DNA from: an uncultured Lachnospiraceae bacterium
Lineage (GTDB): Bacteria > Bacillota > Clostridia > Lachnospirales > Lachnospiraceae
Reading direction: 5' to 3'
DNA: 28,914 bases
Assembly (NCBI GenBank): GCA_910577825.1
Contig: CAJTOK010000049.1
Location: 1-28,914 of the forward strand
This document shows positions 17,207-26,500 of the stretch, in pieces; position 1 is the first letter of the stretch; the number at the start of each line of letters is the position of its first letter. Both the position numbers and the translations under genes were made by a program. Below the pieces are notes generated by a model. That model was given only the letters and a program-made list of their open reading frames with translations. It was not told where the DNA came from and did not search any database.

Positions 17207-17233
17207 ATCTTTTTTAAAAGATACAAAAAAGAT
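17207..17233 (+). promoter_or_regulatory. short A/T hairpin upstream of the response regulator
   Basis: ATCTTTTTT (17207-17215) and AAAAAAGAT (17225-17233) form a perfect 9-bp stem with a 9-nt loop, 55 nt before the regulator start. It has no clear U-run after it, so it may be a leader structure or only chance in AT-rich DNA. Confidence 0.25.
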
Positions 17234-17288
17234 ACAAGCCAGTAGTAAATTTTGCATTGTGGAATTTTATGTGTGCCAGGGGGCGTTT

Positions 17289-17954
17289 ATGAATAAAATA
17301 TTAGTTGTAGAGGATGAAGAAGCTATTGCAGCTTTGATTAAAATGAATTTGAAAAAGGCTGGATACCAGTGTGACCTGGCTTTAAGTGGCGTTGAAGGTG
17401 CAGACCTGCTTTCTGAAAATAATTATGATTTATGTCTTTTTGATATAATGCTTCCTGGTTTTAATGGCTATGAACTTCTTTCTTATGCAAAGTCACTTGA
17501 AGTACCAGTTATTTTTGTTACGGCAAAGGGTACTACAGAAGATAAGGTGAAGGGGCTTAAATCAGGTGCAGATGACTATATTACAAAGCCATTTGAGGTA
17601 CTTGAACTTCTTGCAAGGGTGGAAAATGTGCTAAGGCGTTTTAATAAAACTGGCAGGTATATAAATATAGCAGGGCTTGATATAGATACATCAGCAAGGA
17701 TTGTAAAGAAGAATAATGAAGTCCTTAAACTTACGTATAAGGAATATGACCTGCTCCTGCTTTTTGCAAGGAACCCGGGTACTGCGCTTTACAGGGAAAC
17801 TATTTATGAACGTGTGTGGGACAGCCCGTATATGGGTGACAGCCGGACAGTTGACCTGCATGTACAGCGCCTGCGCAAAAAAGCAGGGCTTGAAAAGAAT
17901 ATTGAAGCTGTTTATAAGGTTGGTTACAGGTTTGTGGCAGGGGAAGATGGATGA
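17289..17954 (+). CDS. OmpR/PhoB-family response regulator
   Basis: 221 residues. The receiver domain (1-118) has the acidic pocket E8-D9-E10, phospho-acceptor D52 (CLFDIMLPG), T78 and K100 (ITKPF). A winged-helix DNA-binding domain (about 125-218) shows 'LTYKEYDLLLLFARNPG' and 'VDLHVQRLRKKAG', typical of OmpR/PhoB regulators. The open frame extends back to 17169, but that part lies in palindrome B. ATG 17289 has AGGGGG 5 nt upstream and starts the canonical MNKILVVEDE. It overlaps the kinase gene by 4 nt (ATGA), so the pair is co-translated. The DNA target is unknown. Confidence 0.96.
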   Translation: MNKILVVEDEEAIAALIKMNLKKAGYQCDLALSGVEGADLLSENNYDLCLFDIMLPGFNGYELLSYAKSLEVPVIFVTAKGTTEDKVKGLKSGADDYITKPFEVLELLARVENVLRRFNKTGRYINIAGLDIDTSARIVKKNNEVLKLTYKEYDLLLLFARNPGTALYRETIYERVWDSPYMGDSRTVDLHVQRLRKKAGLEKNIEAVYKVGYRFVAGEDG

Positions 17955-19348
17955 AATTATTCTGGAAGCTGTTTATAACAATGCTCTGCTTTGTAACAGC
18001 AGCATTTATGGTATTTGGAAATATAATTATAGATATCCCGTTTAAATCTTCGATTGAAAGGGAAACGGACAGAAGTGTAGAGGAAATGCACATTTTAACA
18101 TATGCCTTTACAGCTTCACTTGACGGGCTGCCTGACGGTTACAGGGCTTCAGATATGGCGATAGCAGAGATTACTAAATCACTGGAAAATAACCTTGACA
18201 AGAATAATGATATAGCTGTTTATAGTGAAGAAAAGAAAATTATATATAATAGTGGCAGTTATGAAAGCCTGCTGGTTAATGCAGAGCAGAAAGAGAATTA
18301 CGGGATATGCAGCATATCAGAAAATAACGGGAGTTATTTTATAGAATGTTTTTTTGAAGTAAAAAGCAAAGCTGGCAATTATTATATTGGAATTAATAAA
18401 AAGATAGATTTTATATTTGAGGACAGGGAAATATTATATAAAAACTACAGGTTTACGCTTACCCTTCTGTTTATATTTACAGCGGTTTTATCTTTTATTT
18501 TTTCAATAAGTTTTACAAGGCCTGTAAGGAAGCTTTCTGGTGCTGCAAGGGATTTTGCAAGCGGGGATTACAAGAAGCGTGTAAAGCCTTCTGGCAATGA
18601 TGAAGTTACAGCCCTTGTAAATGATTTTAACAGCATGGCGGGGCAGCTTGAGGATAATATACACAAGCTTGAAGAAGATGCAAGAAGACAGGAGGAATTT
18701 ACAGAAGCATTTTCGCATGAATTAAAGACGCCGCTTACATCAATTATCGGGTATTCGGATATGCTGCGTTCAATGGATTTGTCCAAAGAAGATATTGTAA
18801 CATCAGCTGGTTATATTTTCAAAGAAGGAAAACGGCTTGAAAGGCTTGCTTATAAAATGATGGAACTTTCCTTTGCAGACAGGCAGGATATAGAAATGGC
18901 AAAAGTGGATATAGGGGAACTTGTGGAAAAAGTACAAAAGAATGCGGGATATCTTTTAAAAGAAAAAGAAATTGTATTGACGGCAGATATAGAAAAGGGA
19001 ACTATAAAAGGGGATATGGATTTACTGGAATCTCTGTTTTTAAACCTTGTTGACAATGCACGCAAGGCATGTGCAAATGCCGGGAGGATTACCATTAAAG
19101 GCCAGGATATGGGGACGGGATATAGATTAATGGTAAAGGATAACGGCTGCGGCATACCAGAAGGTGAGATAAAAAGGATTACGGAAGCATTTTATATGGT
19201 GGATAAGTCACGTTCAAGGAAAGAGGGCGGCGCAGGAATAGGGCTTGCGTTATGTGTTAAAATTGCAGGGCTGCACAATGCAGGCTTTGAGATAAAAAGC
19301 AGGCTGGGCGCAGGGACAGAGGTTATATTAAGTTTTAAAAAGGAATAG
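17951..19348 (+). CDS. HAMP-type sensor histidine kinase
   Basis: 465 residues. TM1 is at about 6-27, followed by an extracytoplasmic sensor of about 135 residues, TM2 at about 167-188 and HAMP at about 189-242. The HisKA box AFSHELKTPLTS has phospho-acceptor H256. The HATPase domain shows the N box (NLVDNARKA, N367/N369) and a G1 box (KDNGCGIPEG, about 396-405). It is a complete, membrane-bound kinase and cognate to the overlapping response regulator. The sensor shows no recognised domain. The exported protein encoded 4 nt downstream could act on this sensor, but that is inference. Confidence 0.96.
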   Translation: MKLFWKLFITMLCFVTAAFMVFGNIIIDIPFKSSIERETDRSVEEMHILTYAFTASLDGLPDGYRASDMAIAEITKSLENNLDKNNDIAVYSEEKKIIYNSGSYESLLVNAEQKENYGICSISENNGSYFIECFFEVKSKAGNYYIGINKKIDFIFEDREILYKNYRFTLTLLFIFTAVLSFIFSISFTRPVRKLSGAARDFASGDYKKRVKPSGNDEVTALVNDFNSMAGQLEDNIHKLEEDARRQEEFTEAFSHELKTPLTSIIGYSDMLRSMDLSKEDIVTSAGYIFKEGKRLERLAYKMMELSFADRQDIEMAKVDIGELVEKVQKNAGYLLKEKEIVLTADIEKGTIKGDMDLLESLFLNLVDNARKACANAGRITIKGQDMGTGYRLMVKDNGCGIPEGEIKRITEAFYMVDKSRSRKEGGAGIGLALCVKIAGLHNAGFEIKSRLGAGTEVILSFKKE

Positions 19349-19352
19349 ATAA

Positions 19353-20180
19353 ATGGACAGGAAAAAACAGTATATACATACAACAGCAGGTATTCTTCTT
19401 ATATGCCTGCTGTTTATGGCTGCGGTGCTTTCACCAGAATATTTTACAGCTTATACAGATAAAAAGCTTTTAAATAAAACGGAATATATTAATTCAAGTT
19501 ATAATGCGTATGAAGTAACCTATACATCATTTACTGAGAAGGTAAAGGCAATAGGCAGGATTACAAATAATGATGGTTATTATAATTCTGTAAAAATAAA
19601 TGATGCAGATTTTGATTATAAATATATTAATAAAATAATAAGAAAAGAATTTAATGATTTATATAAATGTGGTGTACTTCAGAGAAAACTGCGCCTGCGT
19701 GCAAATAAAATATCCTCATGTGAAAAGTATATGTTATATCCATCTGTTGAAAAAGATAATATAAAGGGGATTTCTTTTATAAAAGCTGTATATAAGTTAA
19801 AGAAAGGAATTATAGAAGTATATATAGATGAAGAATACCATAAAATATATGATTTTGTAATCCCATATTTATTGTACTGTAATGATAAAAAAATGGTAAA
19901 GGTAAAAGAAGCTGCAGAAAGCAAAGTTGATGTTTCGGAAAATGACGGGAAAATATATGGAATAGAAACATATTATACATTTCTTTTGGATTTAATGGAA
20001 TATTATGACCTGGAAACATCAGGAAATATGTCATTATACCAGTATGCAGACAATATTTATTATGATGGTTTTATAAAATTTAGTGATGATATATCTGTTG
20101 AAGCGGGAAGATGGAATTATATTGATACATCAGGTACAGAGTATTTCCATATAGGGATTAATTTAAAATATAAGTTATAA
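19353..20180 (+). CDS. unrecognised exported protein, third gene of the two-component operon
   Basis: 275 residues with an N-terminal hydrophobic segment (about 12-28, after MDRKK) that is either an uncleaved anchor or a signal peptide. No lipobox is visible: the hydrophobic core ends in AAVLSPEY, without a suitable cysteine. The rest is a lysine-, tyrosine- and asparagine-rich extracytoplasmic part with no repeat or catalytic motif I can name. It starts 4 nt after the kinase stop and is followed by a strong terminator, so it belongs to the same transcript. Its AT content is higher than that of the kinase gene. A role as an accessory or target of the sensor is only suggested by position. Confidence 0.75.
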   Translation: MDRKKQYIHTTAGILLICLLFMAAVLSPEYFTAYTDKKLLNKTEYINSSYNAYEVTYTSFTEKVKAIGRITNNDGYYNSVKINDADFDYKYINKIIRKEFNDLYKCGVLQRKLRLRANKISSCEKYMLYPSVEKDNIKGISFIKAVYKLKKGIIEVYIDEEYHKIYDFVIPYLLYCNDKKMVKVKEAAESKVDVSENDGKIYGIETYYTFLLDLMEYYDLETSGNMSLYQYADNIYYDGFIKFSDDISVEAGRWNYIDTSGTEYFHIGINLKYKL

Positions 20181-20222
20181 TAAAAAATGCACACTTTAAG
20201 TAAAGTGTGCATTTTTTATTAT
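20177..20222. terminator. strong bidirectional terminator, 21-bp perfect stem
   Basis: A perfect inverted repeat pairs 20177-20197 with 20202-20222 around the 4-nt loop AAGT. Its core is GCACACTTT/AAAGTGTGC flanked by A6 and T6, so it works as an intrinsic terminator in both directions. It overlaps the stop codon of the 19353 gene and ends 15 nt from the stop of the convergent XRE gene. Confidence 0.92.
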
Positions 20223-20237
20223 ACGCAGTAATAACCC

Positions 20238-20636
20238 TTAATATGCTTTTTTGCTGTTATTTGTATCTTTATTGCGGTTCTCAAGCAGGTTTGCTATTTC
20301 AAGCAATAATCTTTTATCACTTTGTGACATGTTTCCTGCTTTGGTGCTTAATTGTGTATTAATACTGTATTCACCATTTTCAGAAAACCTTTCTTTGCCA
20401 TTGCCTTGTGCATCATAAGAATTTGCTTCAAATTGTCCCCAGAGGATATCATTAGGAGTAGTATTAAGGGCATTGCATATATTAATTAATGTGTCAACTG
20501 ACATTTTAACACTTCCACCTTCAATATGTGAAATATGTACAGTTGACAGATTTGTAATTTCTGCAAGCTGTGCCTGTGTCAGTTTAATATTTTTTCTGCT
20601 GTTTTTAATATTTAAGCCAAGTAATTTTAAGTCCAT
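20238..20636 (-). CDS. XRE-family HTH transcriptional regulator
   Basis: 132 residues. The N-terminal Cro/C1-type HTH (about 8-65) reads 'IKNSRKNIKLTQAQLAEITN', then 'STVHISHIEGG' as the recognition helix, and ends in 'INICNALNTTPNDILWG'. The remaining 65 residues are polar and probably flexible until a short helix ('SDKRLLLEIANLLEN') near 107-121 that could dimerise. GGGAGG precedes the ATG. The gene points away from the 58-residue ORF and a perfect dyad lies in the shared upstream region, so autoregulation and control of the divergent gene are plausible. Ligand and targets are not visible. Confidence 0.92.
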   Translation of the reverse strand: MDLKLLGLNIKNSRKNIKLTQAQLAEITNLSTVHISHIEGGSVKMSVDTLINICNALNTTPNDILWGQFEANSYDAQGNGKERFSENGEYSINTQLSTKAGNMSQSDKRLLLEIANLLENRNKDTNNSKKAY

Positions 20637-20683
20637 TAATTCCTCCCAAAGAAAAAAATCTTTATAGTGTAAAATTTTAGTTA

Positions 20684-20701
20684 ATCCAGAACCCGCTGGA
20701 T
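20684..20701. promoter_or_regulatory. candidate operator dyad upstream of the XRE gene
   Basis: ATCCAG-AACCCG-CTGGAT is a perfect 6-bp inverted repeat with a 6-nt spacer, 48 nt upstream of the XRE start codon and inside the divergent intergenic region. Its size and symmetry suit a dimeric HTH protein. It stands out as a GC-rich patch in AT-rich DNA. Confidence 0.4.
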
Positions 20702-20890
20702 AGTGGCATTTGTCAATTTATAAGATATCAATAATATTTTGAAATATGAATAAATTAATAAGGACATATTGCTTTAATGCGGCATATATGTTATTATTTT
20801 TTGTAAATTTATTAAAAATATGGGGAAGCAGAATATAAATTATTAAAGGTTTGCATAATAAATTTACTTAAATTAGTATGGAGGCTTGTT

Positions 20891-21067
20891 ATGTATAAAA
20901 AAGACGTTGATAAGATAGTTGCTGCACTGGTGGCAGAGGGGTGGAAAGGAAAGACACATAAAGATTTTGCAGAAAAACTTGGATATAAGTATAGTTATGG
21001 CCAGATTGAACGTATAAGGGTGAGATATCTGTATATTACTGGAAAGCTGGATAAAAATAATAAATAA
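20891..21067 (+). CDS. 58-residue unrecognised basic protein
   Basis: A short ORF with an ATG preceded by GGAGG 6 nt upstream and a TAA stop. It starts MYKKDVDKIVAALVAEGW and ends YLYITGKLDKNNK. It is basic, has no membrane segment, and its two amphipathic helices around 'KTHKDFAEKLGYKYSYGQIERIRVRY' could form a small helix-turn-helix or winged-helix-like fold; that is inference. Codon use matches neighbouring genes. It lies between a divergent XRE regulator and the CPBP protease gene (121 nt upstream of it). The excellent ribosome site and coherent protein argue that it is real. Confidence 0.6.
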   Translation: MYKKDVDKIVAALVAEGWKGKTHKDFAEKLGYKYSYGQIERIRVRYLYITGKLDKNNK

Positions 21068-21188
21068 TATTTCTTGTTAATAAATATTTAGGTGAAATTT
21101 TCCATAATATGTGTTATTATAATTACAGCAGTCCAGGAAATTTCCTGTATTACTATATGGAATACTAAATATTATGAGAGGAATGTTT

Positions 21189-22358
21189 ATGAAAGATATT
21201 AAGAAAACGCTGTTTATGAAGGAAGCAGCATCAAAAAAGGGGCACAATATCCTGGTTGAAATATGTATAGCTGTGCTTTTATTTTTTATTGGTTCAGTTG
21301 CTATGGGGTTTATACAGGTTCCTGCAATGATGGCATATCTTCTTAGCAATAAGGATTATATGTCAATGATTATGACAGGGCGGCTTGATACACAGAAGAT
21401 GCTTTCTGTTATGTCTGATATGCCTGAATGGGTTATGATAGTAATGCTTTTTGCAGAAATCCTTCTTACCCTTATAGTATTATTTTATTGCAGGTTTTTT
21501 GAAAAGAGGAAGTTATCCACCCTTGGGTTTGTGAAGAAAGGGATGGTTAAACAGTATGTTGCCGGGCTTCTTGCAGGGGCAGCAGCATTTTCACTGGCGT
21601 ATCTTATATGTATAATTACAGGGAGTGTAAAGTGTGAAGGGCTTGCAGCAGATATTGTACCGCTGTACATTATTGGTTATTTTTTTGGCTACCTTTTGCA
21701 GGGAATGGCTGAGGAGGTGCTTTGCAGGGGCTACCTTATGGTATCTTTATCAAGAAGGTACCATGTGACGCTGGCTATAGTTGTTAGTTCGGTCTTTTTT
21801 GCATTTTTACATTCTGCCAACAGCGGTTTGTCACCACTTGCATATATCAACCTGTTTTTATTCGGGGTATTTGCATCTCTCCTTCTGCTTGACTTTGGCA
21901 ATATATGGATAGCTGGTGCTTTCCACAGCATATGGAATTTTGTACAGGGTAATATATATGGTGTGCAGGTAAGCGGAACAAGGGTGTCTAATACAATATT
22001 GTCAACTTCTTATACAGATGGCAGGGAGATAATAAACGGGGGAAGTTTTGGCATGGAAGGAGGCTTTGCAGTTTCCATTGTATTTATGGCAGGCATTGCA
22101 CTGCTTTCATACCATCTTTATAAGAAGGGTGATATAATTGATTTGCAGGAACCTGCCGGGCCAGTGTACCAGGAAGAAAATGATGCCATTAATATTACAG
22201 AAAGCAGCAATATTATTATAGACAGGGATGCCAATGTACTTGACAGTGATATTATTAAAAATAATAACCCTGGCTATAATGGTACAGATGACACAGCCAC
22301 AGACAGCAGCGGTGATGTACAAAATACAACATTTAACCAGGATTATTTTAAAGACTGA
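21189..22358 (+). CDS. CPBP-family intramembrane glutamic endopeptidase (Abi/CAAX protease)
   Basis: 389 residues with about eight membrane helices in the first about 310. The CPBP motifs are complete: EEVLCR (E175, E176, R180), FAFLHS (H208) and FHSIWN (H246, N250). Such proteins cleave substrates in the membrane or serve in bacteriocin self-immunity and protein maturation. The substrate here is unknown. A hydrophilic, Asn/Asp-rich C-terminal tail (about 320-389) is longer than usual and possibly disordered. The frame opens at 21174, but AGAGG lies between that ATG and ATG 21189, which is therefore preferred. Its 3' end overlaps the convergent glycosyltransferase gene by 11 bp, with no terminator visible. 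Confidence 0.92.
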   Translation: MKDIKKTLFMKEAASKKGHNILVEICIAVLLFFIGSVAMGFIQVPAMMAYLLSNKDYMSMIMTGRLDTQKMLSVMSDMPEWVMIVMLFAEILLTLIVLFYCRFFEKRKLSTLGFVKKGMVKQYVAGLLAGAAAFSLAYLICIITGSVKCEGLAADIVPLYIIGYFFGYLLQGMAEEVLCRGYLMVSLSRRYHVTLAIVVSSVFFAFLHSANSGLSPLAYINLFLFGVFASLLLLDFGNIWIAGAFHSIWNFVQGNIYGVQVSGTRVSNTILSTSYTDGREIINGGSFGMEGGFAVSIVFMAGIALLSYHLYKKGDIIDLQEPAGPVYQEENDAINITESSNIIIDRDANVLDSDIIKNNNPGYNGTDDTATDSSGDVQNTTFNQDYFKD

Positions 22359-23499
22359 ACATAGTTTTAATACGGTGTTTATAGGTATGGAGTTTACGGA
22401 GCTTATTAAAGCCATTTGCGGCAATAAGCTCCCTTTCTTTATTATGTGTTAAGTAGTATGCTGCCTTGCTGGTTAAGTCATTAATCCCGTCATATACTAC
22501 AAGGTCTTTGTTAATATCAAAAAGTTCTTCAAGGCATGGGCGGTAATCTGTCATAAGGAAGCCGCCAGCAGATAAAATATCAAATACACGTAATGGAATG
22601 CCGTTCTCAATATTTGGTATTGTCATATTCAGGTTTATTTTTGATGCAGCAAATACCAGGGGCATTTCTGTATGGTATGTGACAGGAGGGTGTATAATGG
22701 TTTTATACAGGCCATCTGTGCAGCTTGTGGTAAAAAGGTGCATTCCTGCAATCTGTGACAGGGAATTTACTGCCTGCCTGCGCATAAGTGCAGCAGCTTT
22801 ATATGAAAGCACACTTGTGGCAAAGTAGAGTTTTAAATCTCCAGGGCTTCCGTTTTCCTGTTTTAAATCCATATATTTTGCTGCGCTGTCCATTATATCA
22901 TCAGAAAGCATAAGGTTAATAATATTGCCGCCTGATACATTTAGCTGTGCTTCAATAGCAGCATCCATATAACCGCAAAGGTATGGCGGAAGCGCATTAA
23001 CCATTTCATCATAGCGGTTTTTGTCATATAAATTCCCGGCAAATGATATATCGTAAAGATATTTTCTGGCAGGGTTTTTATTTTTAATAAGTTTCTGTAT
23101 GCGCCCTGGTGCTCCTGCAAGCGGAAGGTATTTTACTGTGCCTGTCCCGGTTTCCTGGAAATATTCATATTCCTTTTTGTCAAATACATAAATTGTATTT
23201 TCCGGGTTATGGACAGAAGGGTTGCGCATACCTGCAAGCGGTGCATCACATGTCCATGAAATATAACGTGTATGGTATTTATGGCATACATTTGAAATGG
23301 CAGTAAAGTAGTTTACGGAAAAAACAGCATCGTAACTGCCGTTTTCAAGGTATTTTGCCAGTTCCCGTTCAAAAACAGGGTCTTTTATATGGTTTGTAAT
23401 GGGAAAAGCAAGGACATCTATATAATGTCCCTGTTCTTTTAATCCATCAATTATATCATTATAGGGGAAAATATCCCATTTATATACTAAAACTTTCAC
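22348..23499 (-). CDS. CgeB-like family 1 glycosyltransferase
   Basis: 383 residues, starting with GTG 6 nt after GGAGGG. It is a GT-B-like protein: the N-terminal half is 'KVLVYKWDIFPYNDIIDGLKEQGH', with 'DAVFSVNYFTAIS' and 'ISWTCDAPL' as in the DUF3880/CgeB group. The C-terminal nucleotide-sugar part has 'GIPLRVFDILSAGGFLMTDY' followed by 'ELFD', the usual donor-binding pattern of these enzymes. CgeB proteins glycosylate spore or surface polymers; the acceptor here is not known. It begins 15 nt after the stop of the giant activase gene and is probably co-transcribed with it, an unusual pairing. Confidence 0.85.
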   Translation of the reverse strand: MKVLVYKWDIFPYNDIIDGLKEQGHYIDVLAFPITNHIKDPVFERELAKYLENGSYDAVFSVNYFTAISNVCHKYHTRYISWTCDAPLAGMRNPSVHNPENTIYVFDKKEYEYFQETGTGTVKYLPLAGAPGRIQKLIKNKNPARKYLYDISFAGNLYDKNRYDEMVNALPPYLCGYMDAAIEAQLNVSGGNIINLMLSDDIMDSAAKYMDLKQENGSPGDLKLYFATSVLSYKAAALMRRQAVNSLSQIAGMHLFTTSCTDGLYKTIIHPPVTYHTEMPLVFAASKINLNMTIPNIENGIPLRVFDILSAGGFLMTDYRPCLEELFDINKDLVVYDGINDLTSKAAYYLTHNKERELIAANGFNKLRKLHTYKHRIKTMFSL

Positions 23500-23514
23500 A
23501 GGCAGCCCTCCACA

Positions 23515-26500
23515 TTATAATCCTTTATAAGCAGTAGAAAGCATAAGCTTAATACGGTTAAGCTGGTTTACTTCTGTTGCTCCCGGGTCATAATCTACAG
23601 CAACAATATTTGATTCAGGGAACTGGTGGCGCAGCTCTTTTATTACACCCTTGCCTACAACATGGTTTGGAAGGCAGCCAAAAGGCTGTGCACATACAAT
23701 ATTTGGCACACCTGAGTGTATAAGCTCTATCATTTCCCCGGTCAAGAACCACCCCTCGCCAGTCTGGTTTCCGCATGAAACAATATGTGATGCGTATTCT
23801 GCAAGCTTTGCGACAGGTACAGGGGGTTCAAAACGGCGGCTTGCTTTTAGTGCTTCACTTGCTGTTTTACGGTAGTATTCGATATATTTTATAATAAGGT
23901 TATTTAACATTGCACCTGATTTCTTTTTGCCAAGGTACTCTGCTTTAAAGTTTGCATTATACAGGCTGTACATAAAGAAATCAACAAGGTCAGGGCATAC
24001 AGCTTCCGCCCCTTCTGCTTCAAGAAGCTCTACAAGGTGGTTATTGGCAAGCGGAAGGAACTTAACAAGGATTTCACCAACAATGCCTACACGTGGTTTT
24101 CTGGTATCAAGAAGTTCCAGTTCATCAAACTCTTTAATAATCTGCTTTATATTGTCCTTAAATTCTTTTTTATTGCCTGTAGTTACCTGCCTTTTAGCAA
24201 TGTCAGCCCATTTCTGGTGAAGGGCATCTGCTGAACCTTTTAACTTTTCATAGGGGCGGGTTTTATAGAGCACACGCATAAATACATCACCATATATAAG
24301 TGCCTGTAGTGCACGGTGTGCCATTTTAAGGTTTATTTTAAGCCCGGGGTTTTTCTCAATTCCTGCACTCATTGAAATTACAGGAACCTGCCCCATGCCT
24401 GCATTTTCAAGCGCACGCCTGATAAAACCTATATAGTTAGTAGCACGGCAGCCGCCGCCTGTCTGTGTAATTATCAATGCAACTTTATCTAAATCATACC
24501 TGCCAGATAAAAGTGCCTGCATAAACTGGCCTGCAACAATTAATGAAGGGTAGCAGGCATCATTATTTACATATTTCAGACCGTAATCAACACATGAACT
24601 GTCTGATGGAAGGACTTCTATATTATAACCACAGGAAGCAAGCGCAGGCTCTAATATATCAAAATGTATTGGGGACATCTGTGGTGTAAGGATGGTGTAT
24701 TCTTTCCTCATTTCTTCTGTAAATATTACCCTGTGGTATGCAGTATCCTTCCTTACTGGTTCAATATGTTTGCGTTTCCTGTCCTCTATGGCGGCAAGCA
24801 GCGAACGTATACGTATACGTGCTGCCCCGAGGTTATTTACTTCATCTATTTTTAATACAGTATAGATTTTATTCTGCTTTGCAAGTATGTCACTTACCTG
24901 GTCTGTTGTAACTGCATCAAGCCCGCAGCCGAATGAATTAAGCTGTATTAAGTCAAGGTCTTTCCTTGTAGCTGTAAATGATGCTGCCTTATAAAGACGG
25001 GAGTGGTACATCCACTGGTCCATTACAATGACCGGCCTGTCAACATTGCCAAGTTCTGATATGCTGTCCTCTGTAAGCACAGCTACGCCATATGATGTAA
25101 TAAGTGCAGGAATACCATGGTTAATCTCCGGGTCAATATGGTAAGGGCGGCCTGCCAGCACAATGCCGTGGCAGTTATGTTCTTCCATATACTTTAGCGT
25201 TTCAACGCCTTTGGCACTTATATCATCACGCACGGCCTGCATTTCCTTCCAGGCAGCAGCACAGGCACGTCTTGTATCGGCGGCAGGAATGCCGTTTTCC
25301 TCTGCAAAGTAAACACACAGGCGGTTTGTTATAATTTTTTCGCTTTCAAATGATACAAAAGGGTTCTGGTAAATAATATCTGCATTGCCTAACTCATCAA
25401 CATTATTTTTAATATTTTCACCATATGAGGTGACAATAGGGCAGTTGTAGTGGTTGCCTGCCCCCTCAGCCTCGGGGCGTTCATAAGGTACACATGGATA
25501 GAAAATATACTTAAGCCCATGCTTTATAAGCCATGATATATGGCCATGTGCAAGTTTTGCAGGATAACATTCGGATTCACTTGGTATAGATTCAATGCCA
25601 AGTTCATATATTTTCCTGCTGGATTCAGGTGAAAGAACAACCCTGTAGCCAAGTTCTGTAAAAAATGTAAACCAGAACGGGTAATTTTCATACATATTCA
25701 GTACACGTGGAAGCCCTACAGTTCCGCGCACAGCCATTTCTGCATCTAAAGGTGTATAATGTGCAAACAGCCTTTTAAGCTTGTATTCAAACAGGTCTGG
25801 TACATCTGCATTTTTCTTTTCTTTTCCAATGCCCCTTTCACAGCGGTTTCCTGATATAAACTGCCTTCCGCCTGTAAACCTGTTAATAGTAAGCAGGCAG
25901 TGGTTTGTACAGCCCTTGCAGCGTGCCATGCTTGTTTCAAATTTTAATTCATTTATCTGTTTAATGGAAAGCATTGTGCTTTTCTGACCTGTATAACGTC
26001 CACGTGCAATTAATGCTGCACCAAATGCACCCATAATACCTGCTATATCAGGCCTTACAGCCTTACAGCCTGATATCCGTTCAAAACTTCTTAACACTGC
26101 GTCATTATAGAAAGTACCACCCTGTACAACAACTTTCCGGCCTAAATCTTCCGGGTCAGTAAGCTTTATTACTTTAAGGAGTGCATTTTTAATAACAGAG
26201 TATGCAAGCCCTGCCGAAATATCTTCGACAGATGCACCCTCTTTCTGTGCCTGTTTTACCTTAGAATTCATAAAAACAGTACATCTTGAACCAAGGTCAA
26301 TAGGGTTTTTGGCAAAAAGTGCAATCTTTGCAAAATCTGCAACACTGTAATTAAGTGATTTGGCAAATGTTTCAATAAATGAACCACAGCCAGAAGAACA
26401 TGCTTCATTAAGCTGTACCTTGTCTACAGAGTTGTTTTTAATCTTGATGCACTTCATATCCTGGCCGCCAATATCCAGTATACAGTCCACTTCTGGTTCA

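Noticed and set aside
17027..17257. Overlapping short ORFs on both strands across palindrome B
   Set aside because: They are mirror images created by the inverted repeat, have no ribosome sites and no protein-like features.
20852..20880. TTGCAT-N17-TAGTAT as promoter of the 58-residue ORF
   Set aside because: The -10 box would overlap the Shine-Dalgarno sequence, leaving no room for a transcript carrying it.
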